Below are positions 43,422 to 50,960 of a DNA stretch of 64,000 nt, piece by piece. The translations under genes were made by a program, and so were the position numbers. The stretch comes from Plantactinospora soyae. GTDB lineage: Bacteria; Actinomycetota; Actinomycetes; Mycobacteriales; Micromonosporaceae. Numbering within the stretch: position 1 is the first letter of the stretch; each line of letters begins with the position of its first letter. The stretch is taken from assembly GCF_014874095.1 (NCBI RefSeq), contig NZ_JADBEB010000001.1:4588001-4652000 (forward strand). Reading direction: 5' to 3'. The notes under the pieces are model-generated. The model was not told where the DNA came from. It saw only the letters and a list, made by a program, of their open reading frames with translations, and ran no database searches.

Positions 43422-44570
43422 CTAGTTGTCGGTCCGGGGGAAGGGCGAGCCGCGCTCGCCGGGGTAGGCGCCGAGGGCATCCTCGTTGACCAGCACCCCG
43501 AGGCCGGGCTCGGTCGGCAGGCTCGCCCGACCGTTCGCCAGCACCGGCCCGCCGGAGAGGACCCCGTCCCGGAACGGGTTCTCCACCGAGCCGTCCGCCT
43601 CGAACACGCCGTCCCCACCGGCGGCGGAGAGCAGGTGCAGGGTGGCCGCGTGGTTCAGGACGCTGTGCGAGATGTGCGGCGCGAACCGGAGACCGGCGGC
43701 CCTGGCCAGCGCCGCGATCCGCAGCGCCTCGGTGATCCCACCGACCCGGCTCACATCCGGCTGCACGACGTCCAGGGCACCCCGGTCGATCCAGTCCGCG
43801 AACTCGTGCGCGCCGCCGAGGTTCTCGCCGGCCGCGACCGGCACCAGACCCCGCGCGCGGAGCGCCACGAACCGGGCCGGGGAGCCCGGGGCGTACGGCT
43901 CCTCCAGCCAGCCCACGCCGAGGTCGGCCAGGGCCGGCGCCACCCGGGCCACGTCGTACCGGTGCCCGAGGTTGGCGTCGACCATGATGGAGAGTTCAGC
44001 GCCGAACACCGCTCGGATGTGGCGTACCCGGGCGACGTCGCGCTCCGGTGAGTCGCCGATCCGGAGCTTGACCGCCTGCCAACCGAAGCTGTCGCGCATC
44101 CGCCCGACCTCCTCGGCCAACTCCGGCGGTGGCTGGAAGCCGAGGGTGAAGCCGCCGCCGTACAACGCGAAGTCGGTCGCCGAACCGCCCAGCAGATGAT
44201 GCACCGGCTCGCCCTTGACCTTGCCCCAGGCGTCCCACATCGCGAGGTCGATGCCGCTGAGCGCGAGCAGGAACCCGCCGGACATCCCGGCCGAGAGGAC
44301 GAACCGGGCGAACGTCTCCCGGTTCACGGCCTGGGTCTCGTGAACCTCCCGGCCGACCACCACCTCCTGCATGGTGCTGTTGACGATCTCCGCGACCGCG
44401 CTGCCGGCGTGCCCGTGGAAGGACTCGCCGTAGCCGACCGTGCCGTCCTCGCAGACCACCCGGACCAGTACGACGTCCCGGCGCAGCGCGCTGCCGAGGC
44501 TGAGTGGTCGCGGTCGGTTGTCGAAGCGGTAGCTGACGACTCGGGCGTCGAGACTGGTGATCCGGGGCAC
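43422..44570 (-). CDS. Enolase-superfamily enzyme (mandelate racemase/muconate lactonizing type)
   Basis: A 382-residue protein from GTG 44570, preceded by AGGAG. Metal ligands are Asp in IMVDANLGH, Glu in WLEEPYAPG and Glu in AAGENLGG; DVVQPDVSRVGGITE and the late His of FAPHISHS complete the active site, with Lys in QAVKLRIGD. The His places it with dehydratases and racemases acting on hydroxy acids rather than with muconate cycloisomerases. It lies 48 bases after another member of the superfamily, so two steps on one pathway or two substrates are possible. Confidence 0.9.
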   Translation of the reverse strand: MPRITSLDARVVSYRFDNRPRPLSLGSALRRDVVLVRVVCEDGTVGYGESFHGHAGSAVAEIVNSTMQEVVVGREVHETQAVNRETFARFVLSAGMSGGFLLALSGIDLAMWDAWGKVKGEPVHHLLGGSATDFALYGGGFTLGFQPPPELAEEVGRMRDSFGWQAVKLRIGDSPERDVARVRHIRAVFGAELSIMVDANLGHRYDVARVAPALADLGVGWLEEPYAPGSPARFVALRARGLVPVAAGENLGGAHEFADWIDRGALDVVQPDVSRVGGITEALRIAALARAAGLRFAPHISHSVLNHAATLHLLSAAGGDGVFEADGSVENPFRDGVLSGGPVLANGRASLPTEPGLGVLVNEDALGAYPGERGSPFPRTDN

Positions 44571-44618
44571 GGGAACTCCTGGGAATCGATCGGGAACGGG
44601 TGCGGTGCGGTGCGGGGT

Positions 44619-45794
44619 TCAGCCGCCCACCGGATGGGCCCGGATGGCCTCCTCGTCGGGTACGCAGCCCCAACCGGGCCCGGACGGCACGACCAGATGG
44701 CCGTCGACGATCTCGGGTACCTCGCTGAAGACCTCGTCCCGCCACGGCACCCCGTCGACGTCGTACTCCAGGACGGCGAGGTTCGGGGCCACCGCCGCGA
44801 GCTGCGCGCTCATGTACGTGAGCAGGTGACCGGCGTAGTTGTGCGGGGCGATGTTCAGGTCGTACGAGTCGGCCAGGTCGGCGACCCGGACGGCCTCCGG
44901 GAACCCGTTCCAGGCCACGTCGACGATCGGCACGTCCATCGCCCGCGCCTCGAAGAACGGCCGGTACGCCCGCGCGGTGTACAACGCCTCGCCGGAGGCG
45001 ATCCGGACCGAGGTGTGCCGCCGCGCGGCGACCAGGGCGTACGGCTCGAAGGTGTCCACCTCCAGCCAGGACAGGTCGTACGGCTCCAGCGCCCGGGCCA
45101 GCCGGCCGATGCCCTCGCCCTTGACGTTGAAGTTGACGTCCAGCAGCACCTCGACATCGGGTCCGGCGCCGGCCCGGAACGCCGCGACGACCTCGACCAC
45201 GTCCCGGAGGAACGAGGGCGTCAACTCCAGTTCCGGAAACCCGTCCCCGCCCCAGGCCGGTAGCCGCAGGGCGACTTGGCTGCCGTCGTACCCCATGAGG
45301 TTGGTCTTCAGGGCCCGGAAGCCGCGGTCGCGCACCTCCGCGCCCAGCGCCCGGATGTCGTCGAGGTCGCGCAGCGGGGGAGTGCCGAGCGCCTCGGACA
45401 TCCGGATCCGGCCCAGCCCGCAGTGCGACCAGTAGAGCGGGATCCGGTCCCGCACCGGGCCGCCGAACAGCGCGTGCACCGGTACGTCCAGGGCCCGGGC
45501 CTTGGCGTCGAGCGCGGCGTTGACGATGGCGCCGATGGCGCGCTGGGTCAGCCCGCCGGCCGCCTCCCGGGTGGTCGAGTGCAGGGTCGCCTCGATCAGC
45601 CGGAGCTGTCCCGGATCTGCACCGACGACCCGCTGACCGAGCCGGGCGATGATCTCGCCCAGCGCGGTGCTGCCCAGTTGGTTGTCGGTGTATTCGGCCC
45701 ATCCGGTGATTCCGGCGTCGGTGGACAGTTTCAGGAACGACCAGACGCGCGTTCCGGCCGCACAGTGCAGGCTCTCCAGGGCCGTGATCCGCAT
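44619..45794 (-). CDS. Enolase-superfamily enzyme (acid-sugar dehydratase type)
   Basis: A 391-residue protein with GAGGAGCAAGAGG just before the ATG. It has Lys in ALKTNLMGYD, Asp in VLLDVNFNVKGEG, Glu in WLEVDTFEP, Glu in ASGEALYTA, PIVDVAWNG and His in IAPHNYAGHLLTYMS. The second metal-ligand region (VDTFEP) differs from the usual EEP, so the subgroup is uncertain. It follows the second NMT1-type binding-protein gene after an 87-base gap with repeated palindromes. Confidence 0.88.
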   Translation of the reverse strand: MRITALESLHCAAGTRVWSFLKLSTDAGITGWAEYTDNQLGSTALGEIIARLGQRVVGADPGQLRLIEATLHSTTREAAGGLTQRAIGAIVNAALDAKARALDVPVHALFGGPVRDRIPLYWSHCGLGRIRMSEALGTPPLRDLDDIRALGAEVRDRGFRALKTNLMGYDGSQVALRLPAWGGDGFPELELTPSFLRDVVEVVAAFRAGAGPDVEVLLDVNFNVKGEGIGRLARALEPYDLSWLEVDTFEPYALVAARRHTSVRIASGEALYTARAYRPFFEARAMDVPIVDVAWNGFPEAVRVADLADSYDLNIAPHNYAGHLLTYMSAQLAAVAPNLAVLEYDVDGVPWRDEVFSEVPEIVDGHLVVPSGPGWGCVPDEEAIRAHPVGG

Positions 45795-45827
45795 CCTCTT
45801 GCTCCTCGACTCGATGCCGGCATGAGT

Positions 45828-45880
45828 GTTAGGAAGGGGCCCTTCTTCTACAGAAAACGATAGGAAGGGGCCCTTCCTTA
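45828..45880. repeat. Two copies of GGAAGGGGCCCTTC palindrome (Micromonosporaceae-type intergenic repeat)
   Basis: TTAGGAAGGGGCCCTTC (45829-45845) and TAGGAAGGGGCCCTTCC (45861-45877) are separated by an A-rich spacer. Each is an inverted repeat around a central G and would form a stable hairpin. The second copy ends directly at the stop codon of the binding-protein gene. I recall this motif family as common in Micromonospora and Salinispora intergenic DNA. It may stop or stabilise the transcript of the binding-protein gene. Confidence 0.8.
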
Positions 45881-45881
45881 C

Positions 45882-46943
45882 CTACTTGAGCCATTGGAGC
45901 GGGTCCTTGCCGCCGCCGAGCAGGCCGGCCTTGACCAGTTCCTGGTACGTCGCGGACCACCGGGCCGGGTCGGTCTGCGCCGCCGTCTCGACACCACCCG
46001 CGGTCCACGTCGTGACGTACGTGTCCAGGGCCGCCTTCGCGACGTCCGGGTTGGCGAACGACGGCACCTTGTACTTGCCGCTGATCAGCTTGATCGTGTC
46101 GGCGTAGCCGTCGGCCTTGTCCTCGGTGATGAACCTGATCGCCGATTTGATGGCCCGCAGATAGCGCTGGATCTCGTCCTGCCGCGCCGGGTCCTTCGCC
46201 TGCTCCGTCGAGGTGATGTACGCCTGGGTACCCGCCGCCGTGTACTCGGACGGGTCGAGCAGGATCGCGTCCGGGTGGTCCGCCCGTACCTGCAACGAGG
46301 TGTCCAGTGAGGTCATGAAGCCGTCGAGGCGACCGCCCTGGACCAGGTTGAAGGTGCCGGCGCTCAACCCGACCACCTGCTGCTCGACGTCGGTCAGCTT
46401 CATCCCCTGCGAGGCGAGCACCAGCACCAGAATGCCTTCGGTGGTGCCGCCCAGCGCGGACTGGCCGATGGTCTTCCCGCGCAGTTCGGCCGCGTTGGTG
46501 ATCTGGTTCCGCTTGCTCGACACGACCCGGATGGTGGTGCCGCCCTTCTGCACCGTGCCGACGTTCACGATCTGGGCGTTCTTGTCGCCGATACTCCGCA
46601 TGATGTCGGTGTCGCCGGCCCGGGTGAGCAGACCGTTGCCGGACATCACGGCCGCGATCGCCGGGGGTGTCCCGTTGACGTACTGGAAGTTGACGTCCAG
46701 CCCCTCGGCCTTGAAGTACCCGTTGGTGTCGGCGATGAGTTCCGGGGCGTAGGTCAGGCTCTCCAGCGGCAGCGTGTTGAGGTAGGTGACCTTCTTCAAC
46801 CCGGTGTCCGTGGACTCCTGGGCCGCCGAACCGCCGCACCCGGCGAGCGCGAGGCTCCCGCTGAGCACCAGCGCCAGTGCGCCCCGGGCGCCGTACCGGC
46901 GGTGTGATCTGATCCGGCCGGCGGATATCAACTTGCTGAGCAT
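45882..46943 (-). CDS. NMT1/SsuA-type substrate-binding lipoprotein (paralogue 2)
   Basis: A 353-residue lipoprotein with lipobox LAGC (Cys36). It shares with paralogue 1 the stretches VTYLNTLPLESLTYAPELIA, GDTDIMRSI, IVNVGTVQKGG, QQVVGLSAGTFNLVQ and TSLDT, and it ends GGGKDPLQWLK. GGAGA precedes the ATG. It leads a minus-strand group with two enolase-superfamily genes and has no permease or ATPase of its own. It probably feeds the permease at 53662. Confidence 0.9.
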   Translation of the reverse strand: MLSKLISAGRIRSHRRYGARGALALVLSGSLALAGCGGSAAQESTDTGLKKVTYLNTLPLESLTYAPELIADTNGYFKAEGLDVNFQYVNGTPPAIAAVMSGNGLLTRAGDTDIMRSIGDKNAQIVNVGTVQKGGTTIRVVSSKRNQITNAAELRGKTIGQSALGGTTEGILVLVLASQGMKLTDVEQQVVGLSAGTFNLVQGGRLDGFMTSLDTSLQVRADHPDAILLDPSEYTAAGTQAYITSTEQAKDPARQDEIQRYLRAIKSAIRFITEDKADGYADTIKLISGKYKVPSFANPDVAKAALDTYVTTWTAGGVETAAQTDPARWSATYQELVKAGLLGGGKDPLQWLK

Positions 46944-47059
46944 GGCAATCTCCTAGGCGAATGTCCGGCTGCCCGCACCGGGTGAGGCGGCAGCCGACCG
47001 CGCGTACGGGGCAGCAGGAGCCCGGCGCGTGAGGGGTGGCAGTTCGGCGGAGTGCGGTG

Positions 47060-47072
47060 GTGCTGCCAGCAC
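47060..47072. promoter_or_regulatory. 13-bp palindrome GTGCTGCCAGCAC, candidate IclR operator
   Basis: GTGCTG-C-CAGCAC stands 117 bases upstream of the binding-protein start, in the 268-bp gap after the IclR gene. It matches the palindrome at 39727-39739 at 10 of 13 positions (GTGCNNCCNGCAC). Confidence 0.5.
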
Positions 47073-47211
47073 GCTCGCAGCCGACCCCGGAGCCCACAAG
47101 AAGCGGTTCCGGTATTCGGCACGCCTCGGGCCGCCGGGCCGCCGGCGGAGGCTTCAGCCCTGGTACGTCGGCGAGCCCGGCCCTGTTCGTCAGCGCGTCA
47201 GTCCCGGTGCG

Positions 47212-48081
47212 TCAGCGCGTTCGGTTCGGGCTCCGGACGGGCACCCGGAGGTCCTGCTGGAGGACCTTGGCGGTGTCGAGCAGTGCGGGAAGCAGCTCCC
47301 GGCGAATGCTCTCGGAACTGCCCCGGCTCACGTGCGCAGACAGGTTCATCGCGGCCGCGACGGACCCGTCCGGGCGCTGGATCGGCACCGCGATCGAGCG
47401 CAGCCCCTCCTCCAGTTCCTGGTCCACCAGGGCGAAACCCTGGGACCGCACCCGGTGCAGCGTCGACCGGAGTCGTTCGGGATCCGTGATCGTGCGCCGG
47501 GTCATCGGCCGAAGCTCGGTCCGGCCGAGATAACCGTCCAGCCACTGCTCGGGCTGCGCCGCCAGCAGTACCCGGCCCATCGAGGTGGCGTACGCCGGAA
47601 ACCGGGTACCGACGCTGATCGCGACCGTCATGATCCGGTGGGTGGGTACCCGCGCGATGTAGACGACCTCGTCGCCGTCGAGCACCGAGACCGAACACGA
47701 CTCGTGGACCTGCGCGACGAGCGACTCCAGATGCGGCAGGGCGACCTCGGGCAGATTCAGGCTGGAAAGGTAGGCGTACCCGAGTTCCAGGATCCGTGGC
47801 CGGAGTGCGAAGAGCCGCCCGTCGCTGCGTACGTAGCCGAGTTCGACGAGCGTGAGCAGGAACCGGCGGGCGGCGGCCCGGGTGAGGTCCGCGGCGCGGG
47901 CGACGTCGGAGAGGGTCAGCTCGGGATGCTCGGCGTCGAAGACCCGGATGACGGCGAGGCCACGCTCCAGCGACTGCACGAACTCCGGACTGCGGGACTG
48001 GGTCTCGGTCAATGGTCCACCATGGTCCTGCTCGGTCCGGACAGGGTCCCGCTGGTCGGAAGTGACCGCGTCGGCCGGCAC
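47212..48081 (-). CDS. IclR-family regulator (PcaR/PobR-like)
   Basis: Up to 289 residues from GTG 48081; a TTG at 48012 would give 266 residues, closer to the family length. The winged helix has LTLSDVARAADLTRAAARRF, and the effector domain has SCSVSVLDGDEVVYIARVPT, YATSMGRVLLAAQP and GFALVDQELEEGLRSIAVPI. These are strong marks of the PcaR/PcaU/PobR subgroup that controls beta-ketoadipate pathway genes. It lies between the CoA-transferase genes and the second binding-protein gene on the same strand, so it may control both. Confidence 0.9.
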   Translation of the reverse strand: MPADAVTSDQRDPVRTEQDHGGPLTETQSRSPEFVQSLERGLAVIRVFDAEHPELTLSDVARAADLTRAAARRFLLTLVELGYVRSDGRLFALRPRILELGYAYLSSLNLPEVALPHLESLVAQVHESCSVSVLDGDEVVYIARVPTHRIMTVAISVGTRFPAYATSMGRVLLAAQPEQWLDGYLGRTELRPMTRRTITDPERLRSTLHRVRSQGFALVDQELEEGLRSIAVPIQRPDGSVAAAMNLSAHVSRGSSESIRRELLPALLDTAKVLQQDLRVPVRSPNRTR

Positions 48082-48231
48082 CGCCCAGGGGACCGGTCGG
48101 CGTCGGTACCTCAGCGTAGACGGTCCGGCACCCTGGGTAAGGAATCCGAGGTCAGGGTGTCGCGTCGGGGATACGACGGAGCGGGCGATCGGGACCCGGG
48201 CGGAAGGGAGAGGGAGGGCCGGGGACCTCGG

Positions 48232-49014
48232 TCAGCCGGCGGCGACGGTCCGGTCGGCGTCGGTGGCCGCCTTCAACGCACGCAGCACCGTGAGTTCCGC
48301 TTCGCTGGGCGGCTCGTTGGTACGGAGGTCGTCGGCGACCACCAATGCCCAGCCCGTGGCCGCGCGGGCCTGCTCGACCGTCGCGCCCGGATGCAGATGC
48401 GTCAGCACCAGTTCCCGGGTCGACGGGTCGGGCCGGAGGATGCCGAGGTCGGTGATGACAACCTGGGGACCGGCGCCGCGCAGTCCCAGTTGTTCCCGGT
48501 CGCCGGGCCCGGAGCCGTAGCCGTACGAGGTGACGAAGTCGACGCGCTCGACGAAGGTGCGCGGACTCTGCCGCATGATGACGATGACCTCACGGCAGGA
48601 CGCCGCGATCTCGGGTGCGCCGCCGGCCCCGGGCAGTCGTACCTTCGGGTTGGCGTAGTCGCCACCGATCGCGGTCGTGTTGATGTTGCCGTACCGGTCG
48701 AGTTGGGCGCCGCCGAGGAAGCCGACGTCGATGTTGCCCGGCTGGAGCCAGTAGTTGAAGACCTCCGGGACGCTGACCACCGCGTCGGCGGTGTCGGCCA
48801 GGATGCCGTCGCCGATCGAGAGCGGCAGCCGGTCGGGTTTGGCACCGAGGCAGCCGGACTCGTAGATGAGGACGAGCCGGGGCGCGTGGGTGGCGCGGGC
48901 CAGGTTGGCGGCCGTACTCGGCAGGCCGATTCCGACGAAACACGCGCTGCCGTTCCGCAGTTGGCGGGCGGCGGCGACCGTCATCATCTCGTCCGAGGTC
49001 CAGTCCTGGCTCAT
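48232..49014 (-). CDS. CoA transferase, beta subunit (GctB/PcaJ-like)
   Basis: A 260-residue family I CoA-transferase subunit. The likely catalytic Glu is in LIYESGCLGAKP (about residue 52), equivalent to the ENG-LG motif of the family, followed by the oxyanion-type GGAQLDRYGNINTTAIGG. Length and sequence follow GctB-like/3-oxoadipate CoA-transferase beta subunits more than short ScoB types. GAGGAGACGGC precedes the ATG. It is joined to the alpha subunit through two mini-ORFs with ATGA overlaps. The acyl acceptor is unknown; a PcaR-like regulator next door suggests a dicarboxylic oxo acid. Confidence 0.88.
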   Translation of the reverse strand: MSQDWTSDEMMTVAAARQLRNGSACFVGIGLPSTAANLARATHAPRLVLIYESGCLGAKPDRLPLSIGDGILADTADAVVSVPEVFNYWLQPGNIDVGFLGGAQLDRYGNINTTAIGGDYANPKVRLPGAGGAPEIAASCREVIVIMRQSPRTFVERVDFVTSYGYGSGPGDREQLGLRGAGPQVVITDLGILRPDPSTRELVLTHLHPGATVEQARAATGWALVVADDLRTNEPPSEAELTVLRALKAATDADRTVAAG

Positions 49015-49091
49015 GCCGTCTCCTCGCTTCGCTCGTCGGCGTCATGAGCCTGTGAACTGAGCTGACCGATTCGCTCGCTGCGCTCGCTCAT
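49011..49091 (-). CDS. 26-residue mini-ORF (MSERSER type) between CoA-transferase subunits
   Basis: The ATG at 49091 has GGGAGA six bases upstream and encodes a 26-residue polar peptide beginning MSERSERIGQ and ending DERSEETA. Its start overlaps the stop of the 9-residue mini-ORF and its stop overlaps the beta-subunit start, both as ATGA. It has no similarity to a known domain. It more likely passes ribosomes along the message than makes a functional peptide. GAGCGCAGCGAGCG-like repeats at gene starts are familiar in actinomycetes. Confidence 0.5.
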   Translation of the reverse strand: MSERSERIGQLSSQAHDADERSEETA

Positions 49092-49117
49092 GCCGTCTCC
49101 CTGCTCTGCGCGCTCAT
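49088..49117 (-). CDS. 9-residue mini-ORF (MSAQSRETA) after CoA-transferase alpha subunit
   Basis: The ATG at 49117 overlaps the alpha-subunit stop and the TGA overlaps the next mini-ORF start, again as ATGA. The peptide MSAQSRETA shares its first and last residues with the 26-residue mini-ORF (MS...ETA), so both look like copies of one junction module. Confidence 0.4.
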   Translation of the reverse strand: MSAQSRETA

Positions 49118-49932
49118 GCATCCCTCCGGACGTCGAGGACGTGCTGTTCCATCCAGGTGCCGAACGTGTCGCGGTCGCGGCTGATCGCGTCCCAGGACTG
49201 GTAGAACTCGTTGTCGCGAACGGAGTAGCCCTGCGCGTAGGACGGATGGGAGCCACCGGGTACGAGCGCGACCGCGTTGACCGCCCAGGTCGGCAGCACC
49301 ACCTGGTTGGGCGTCGGATCCAGGGAGTCGACGATCTCCTCGACGGTGACCAGCGAGCGTCGGGCGGCGAGCACCGCCTCCTTCTGCACACCGGTGATGC
49401 CCCACATCTGCACGTTGCCGGCCCGGTCGGCGCGCTGGGCGTGCACGACGGTGACGTCGGGGTTCAGTGCGGGTACCGCGGTGAGGACCTCGCCGGTGAA
49501 GGGGCAGGTGATCGGCTTGATGTTGCCGGTGTGCTTCGGCAGGTCGGTGCCGGTGTAGCCGCGGAGCACCGCGAACGGCAGGCCGGACGCTCCGGCGACG
49601 TACCGGTTGGCCATCCCCGCGTGGCTGTGTTCCTCGATTTCCAACGGGGTCGGCCAGCCGCGTTCGACGGCGTCCCGGAACCGGTGCAGCGAGCCGACTC
49701 CGGGGTTGCCACCCCAGGAGAAGACCAGGCGTCGCGCGCAGCCCATGCCGATGAGCTGGTCGTAGACGACGTCCGGGGTCATCCGGACGAGTTCCAGGTC
49801 GCGACGTCGCTGCCGGATGATCTCGTGACCGGCGGCGAACGGGATCAGGTGGGTGAACCCCTCCAGTGCCACCGTGTCCCCGTCGTTGACCAGTTCGGCC
49901 ACGCCCTCGGCCAGCGAGACGATCTCAGCCAT
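49114..49932 (-). CDS. CoA transferase, alpha subunit (GctA-like)
   Basis: A 272-residue family I CoA-transferase subunit: VNDGDTVALEGFTHLIPFAA near residue 15, VRMTPDVVYDQLIGMGCARR, VVHAQRADRAGNVQMWGITG and YSVRDNEFYQSWDAISRDRD. It matches the alpha chains annotated as glutaconate or 3-oxoadipate CoA transferase. It is the first gene of its unit, and an inverted repeat upstream (49996-50031) may be the operator. Together with the beta subunit it would activate a carboxylic acid as its CoA ester using acetyl- or succinyl-CoA. Confidence 0.88.
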   Translation of the reverse strand: MAEIVSLAEGVAELVNDGDTVALEGFTHLIPFAAGHEIIRQRRRDLELVRMTPDVVYDQLIGMGCARRLVFSWGGNPGVGSLHRFRDAVERGWPTPLEIEEHSHAGMANRYVAGASGLPFAVLRGYTGTDLPKHTGNIKPITCPFTGEVLTAVPALNPDVTVVHAQRADRAGNVQMWGITGVQKEAVLAARRSLVTVEEIVDSLDPTPNQVVLPTWAVNAVALVPGGSHPSYAQGYSVRDNEFYQSWDAISRDRDTFGTWMEQHVLDVRRDA

Positions 49933-49995
49933 CCGTCCCCAGTCTCCTGATCACGTGTTGCCGCCGTGTCGAACGGCGACAGCAGCCGGTCAAGT

Positions 49996-50031
49996 CGTTC
50001 GTTTTGCGTACGGTTGTTCTTAGAACGAACG
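49996..50031. promoter_or_regulatory. Nested inverted repeats upstream of CoA-transferase genes
   Basis: CGTTCGTT (49996-50003) and AACGAACG (50024-50031) are perfect complements, and GTTCT-T-AGAAC (50016-50026) is a second inverted repeat overlapping the right arm. They lie 64-100 bases upstream of the alpha-subunit start. The AT-richer, repeated half-sites look like a regulator site; the nearby PcaR-like IclR protein is the first candidate. Confidence 0.6.
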
Positions 50032-50114
50032 TAGCGTGGCCCCTCCGGCCCCGTCAACGGCGCCGCCGCGCGCCATCGGAATTTCCGACCGCCGATGCGG
50101 CGACGAGCCGTCGG

Positions 50115-50960
50115 TCAGAGCGCGTGCGAGAGGGCGAGGGCGCCGCCGTCGACCGGGAAAACCGCGCCGGTCATGAAGCTCGACGCGGGCGACGCGAGGA
50201 GCAGCGCCAGCCCCTTGATCTCCTCGGGATCCGCCATCCGGCCCAGCGGGATCGTGCGCGCCCACACCGCCTCCGACTCCGGCGTCCGGGGCCGCTTGCC
50301 GCCGATGTTCGTCCGGAACGGCCCCGGCGCGATGGCGTTGACCCGGATCTGGTCCGGTGCCAGATCCAGCGCCGCCTGCCGTACGACGTTGACGATCGCG
50401 GCCTTGGATGCGACGTACGGGTAGCCGACCATCGGATCGGCGCGGAGCCCGGCGGTCGACGCGGTCACGATGATCCGGCCGGACCGGCGGGGTCGCATCA
50501 CCGAGGCGGCGGCCCGCATCGTGTTCAGCGCGCCGGTCAGGTTGACGCCGATGACCCGCTCCCAGTCGTCGAGCCGGACCCGTTCCAGTCGCCGGGACTC
50601 GGCGTCGGTCCGGGGTGCACCGGGGATGCCGGCGTTCACGAAGGCCACGTCGAGACGGTCGAACCGGTTCGCGGCCTCGGTGACCGCGGCCTCGACCGCG
50701 TCGGCGTCGGCGACGTCGCAGACGGCGTGCGCCACGGTGGCGCCACGGCCGGCGAGTTCGTCGGCCAGTCGGCGCAGCGCGGCGGCGTCCCGGTCGACCA
50801 GGGTGACGTTCGCCCCGGCGTCGGCCATCGCCTCCGCGATGGCCTGACCGAGGCCGCTCGCCGCCCCGGTGACCAGGACGTGGTGGTCGCGGATGTCGAA
50901 GACCCGGCCGAGGTACGCGGCACGGGCGTCGGATTCTGCCGTCTGGTCCGTCGATGTCAT
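50115..50960 (-). CDS. SDR-family NAD(P)-dependent oxidoreductase
   Basis: A 281-residue short-chain dehydrogenase with an N-terminal extension of about 25 residues. It has the cofactor motif VTGAASGLG, DVAFVNAG and the catalytic Tyr/Lys in YPYVASKAA with Ser in VTASTAG, ending with FPVDGGALALSHAL. AAGGAG precedes the ATG by eight bases. It is divergent from the third binding-protein gene and precedes the CoA-transferase operon on the same strand. Confidence 0.92.
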   Translation of the reverse strand: MTSTDQTAESDARAAYLGRVFDIRDHHVLVTGAASGLGQAIAEAMADAGANVTLVDRDAAALRRLADELAGRGATVAHAVCDVADADAVEAAVTEAANRFDRLDVAFVNAGIPGAPRTDAESRRLERVRLDDWERVIGVNLTGALNTMRAAASVMRPRRSGRIIVTASTAGLRADPMVGYPYVASKAAIVNVVRQAALDLAPDQIRVNAIAPGPFRTNIGGKRPRTPESEAVWARTIPLGRMADPEEIKGLALLLASPASSFMTGAVFPVDGGALALSHAL

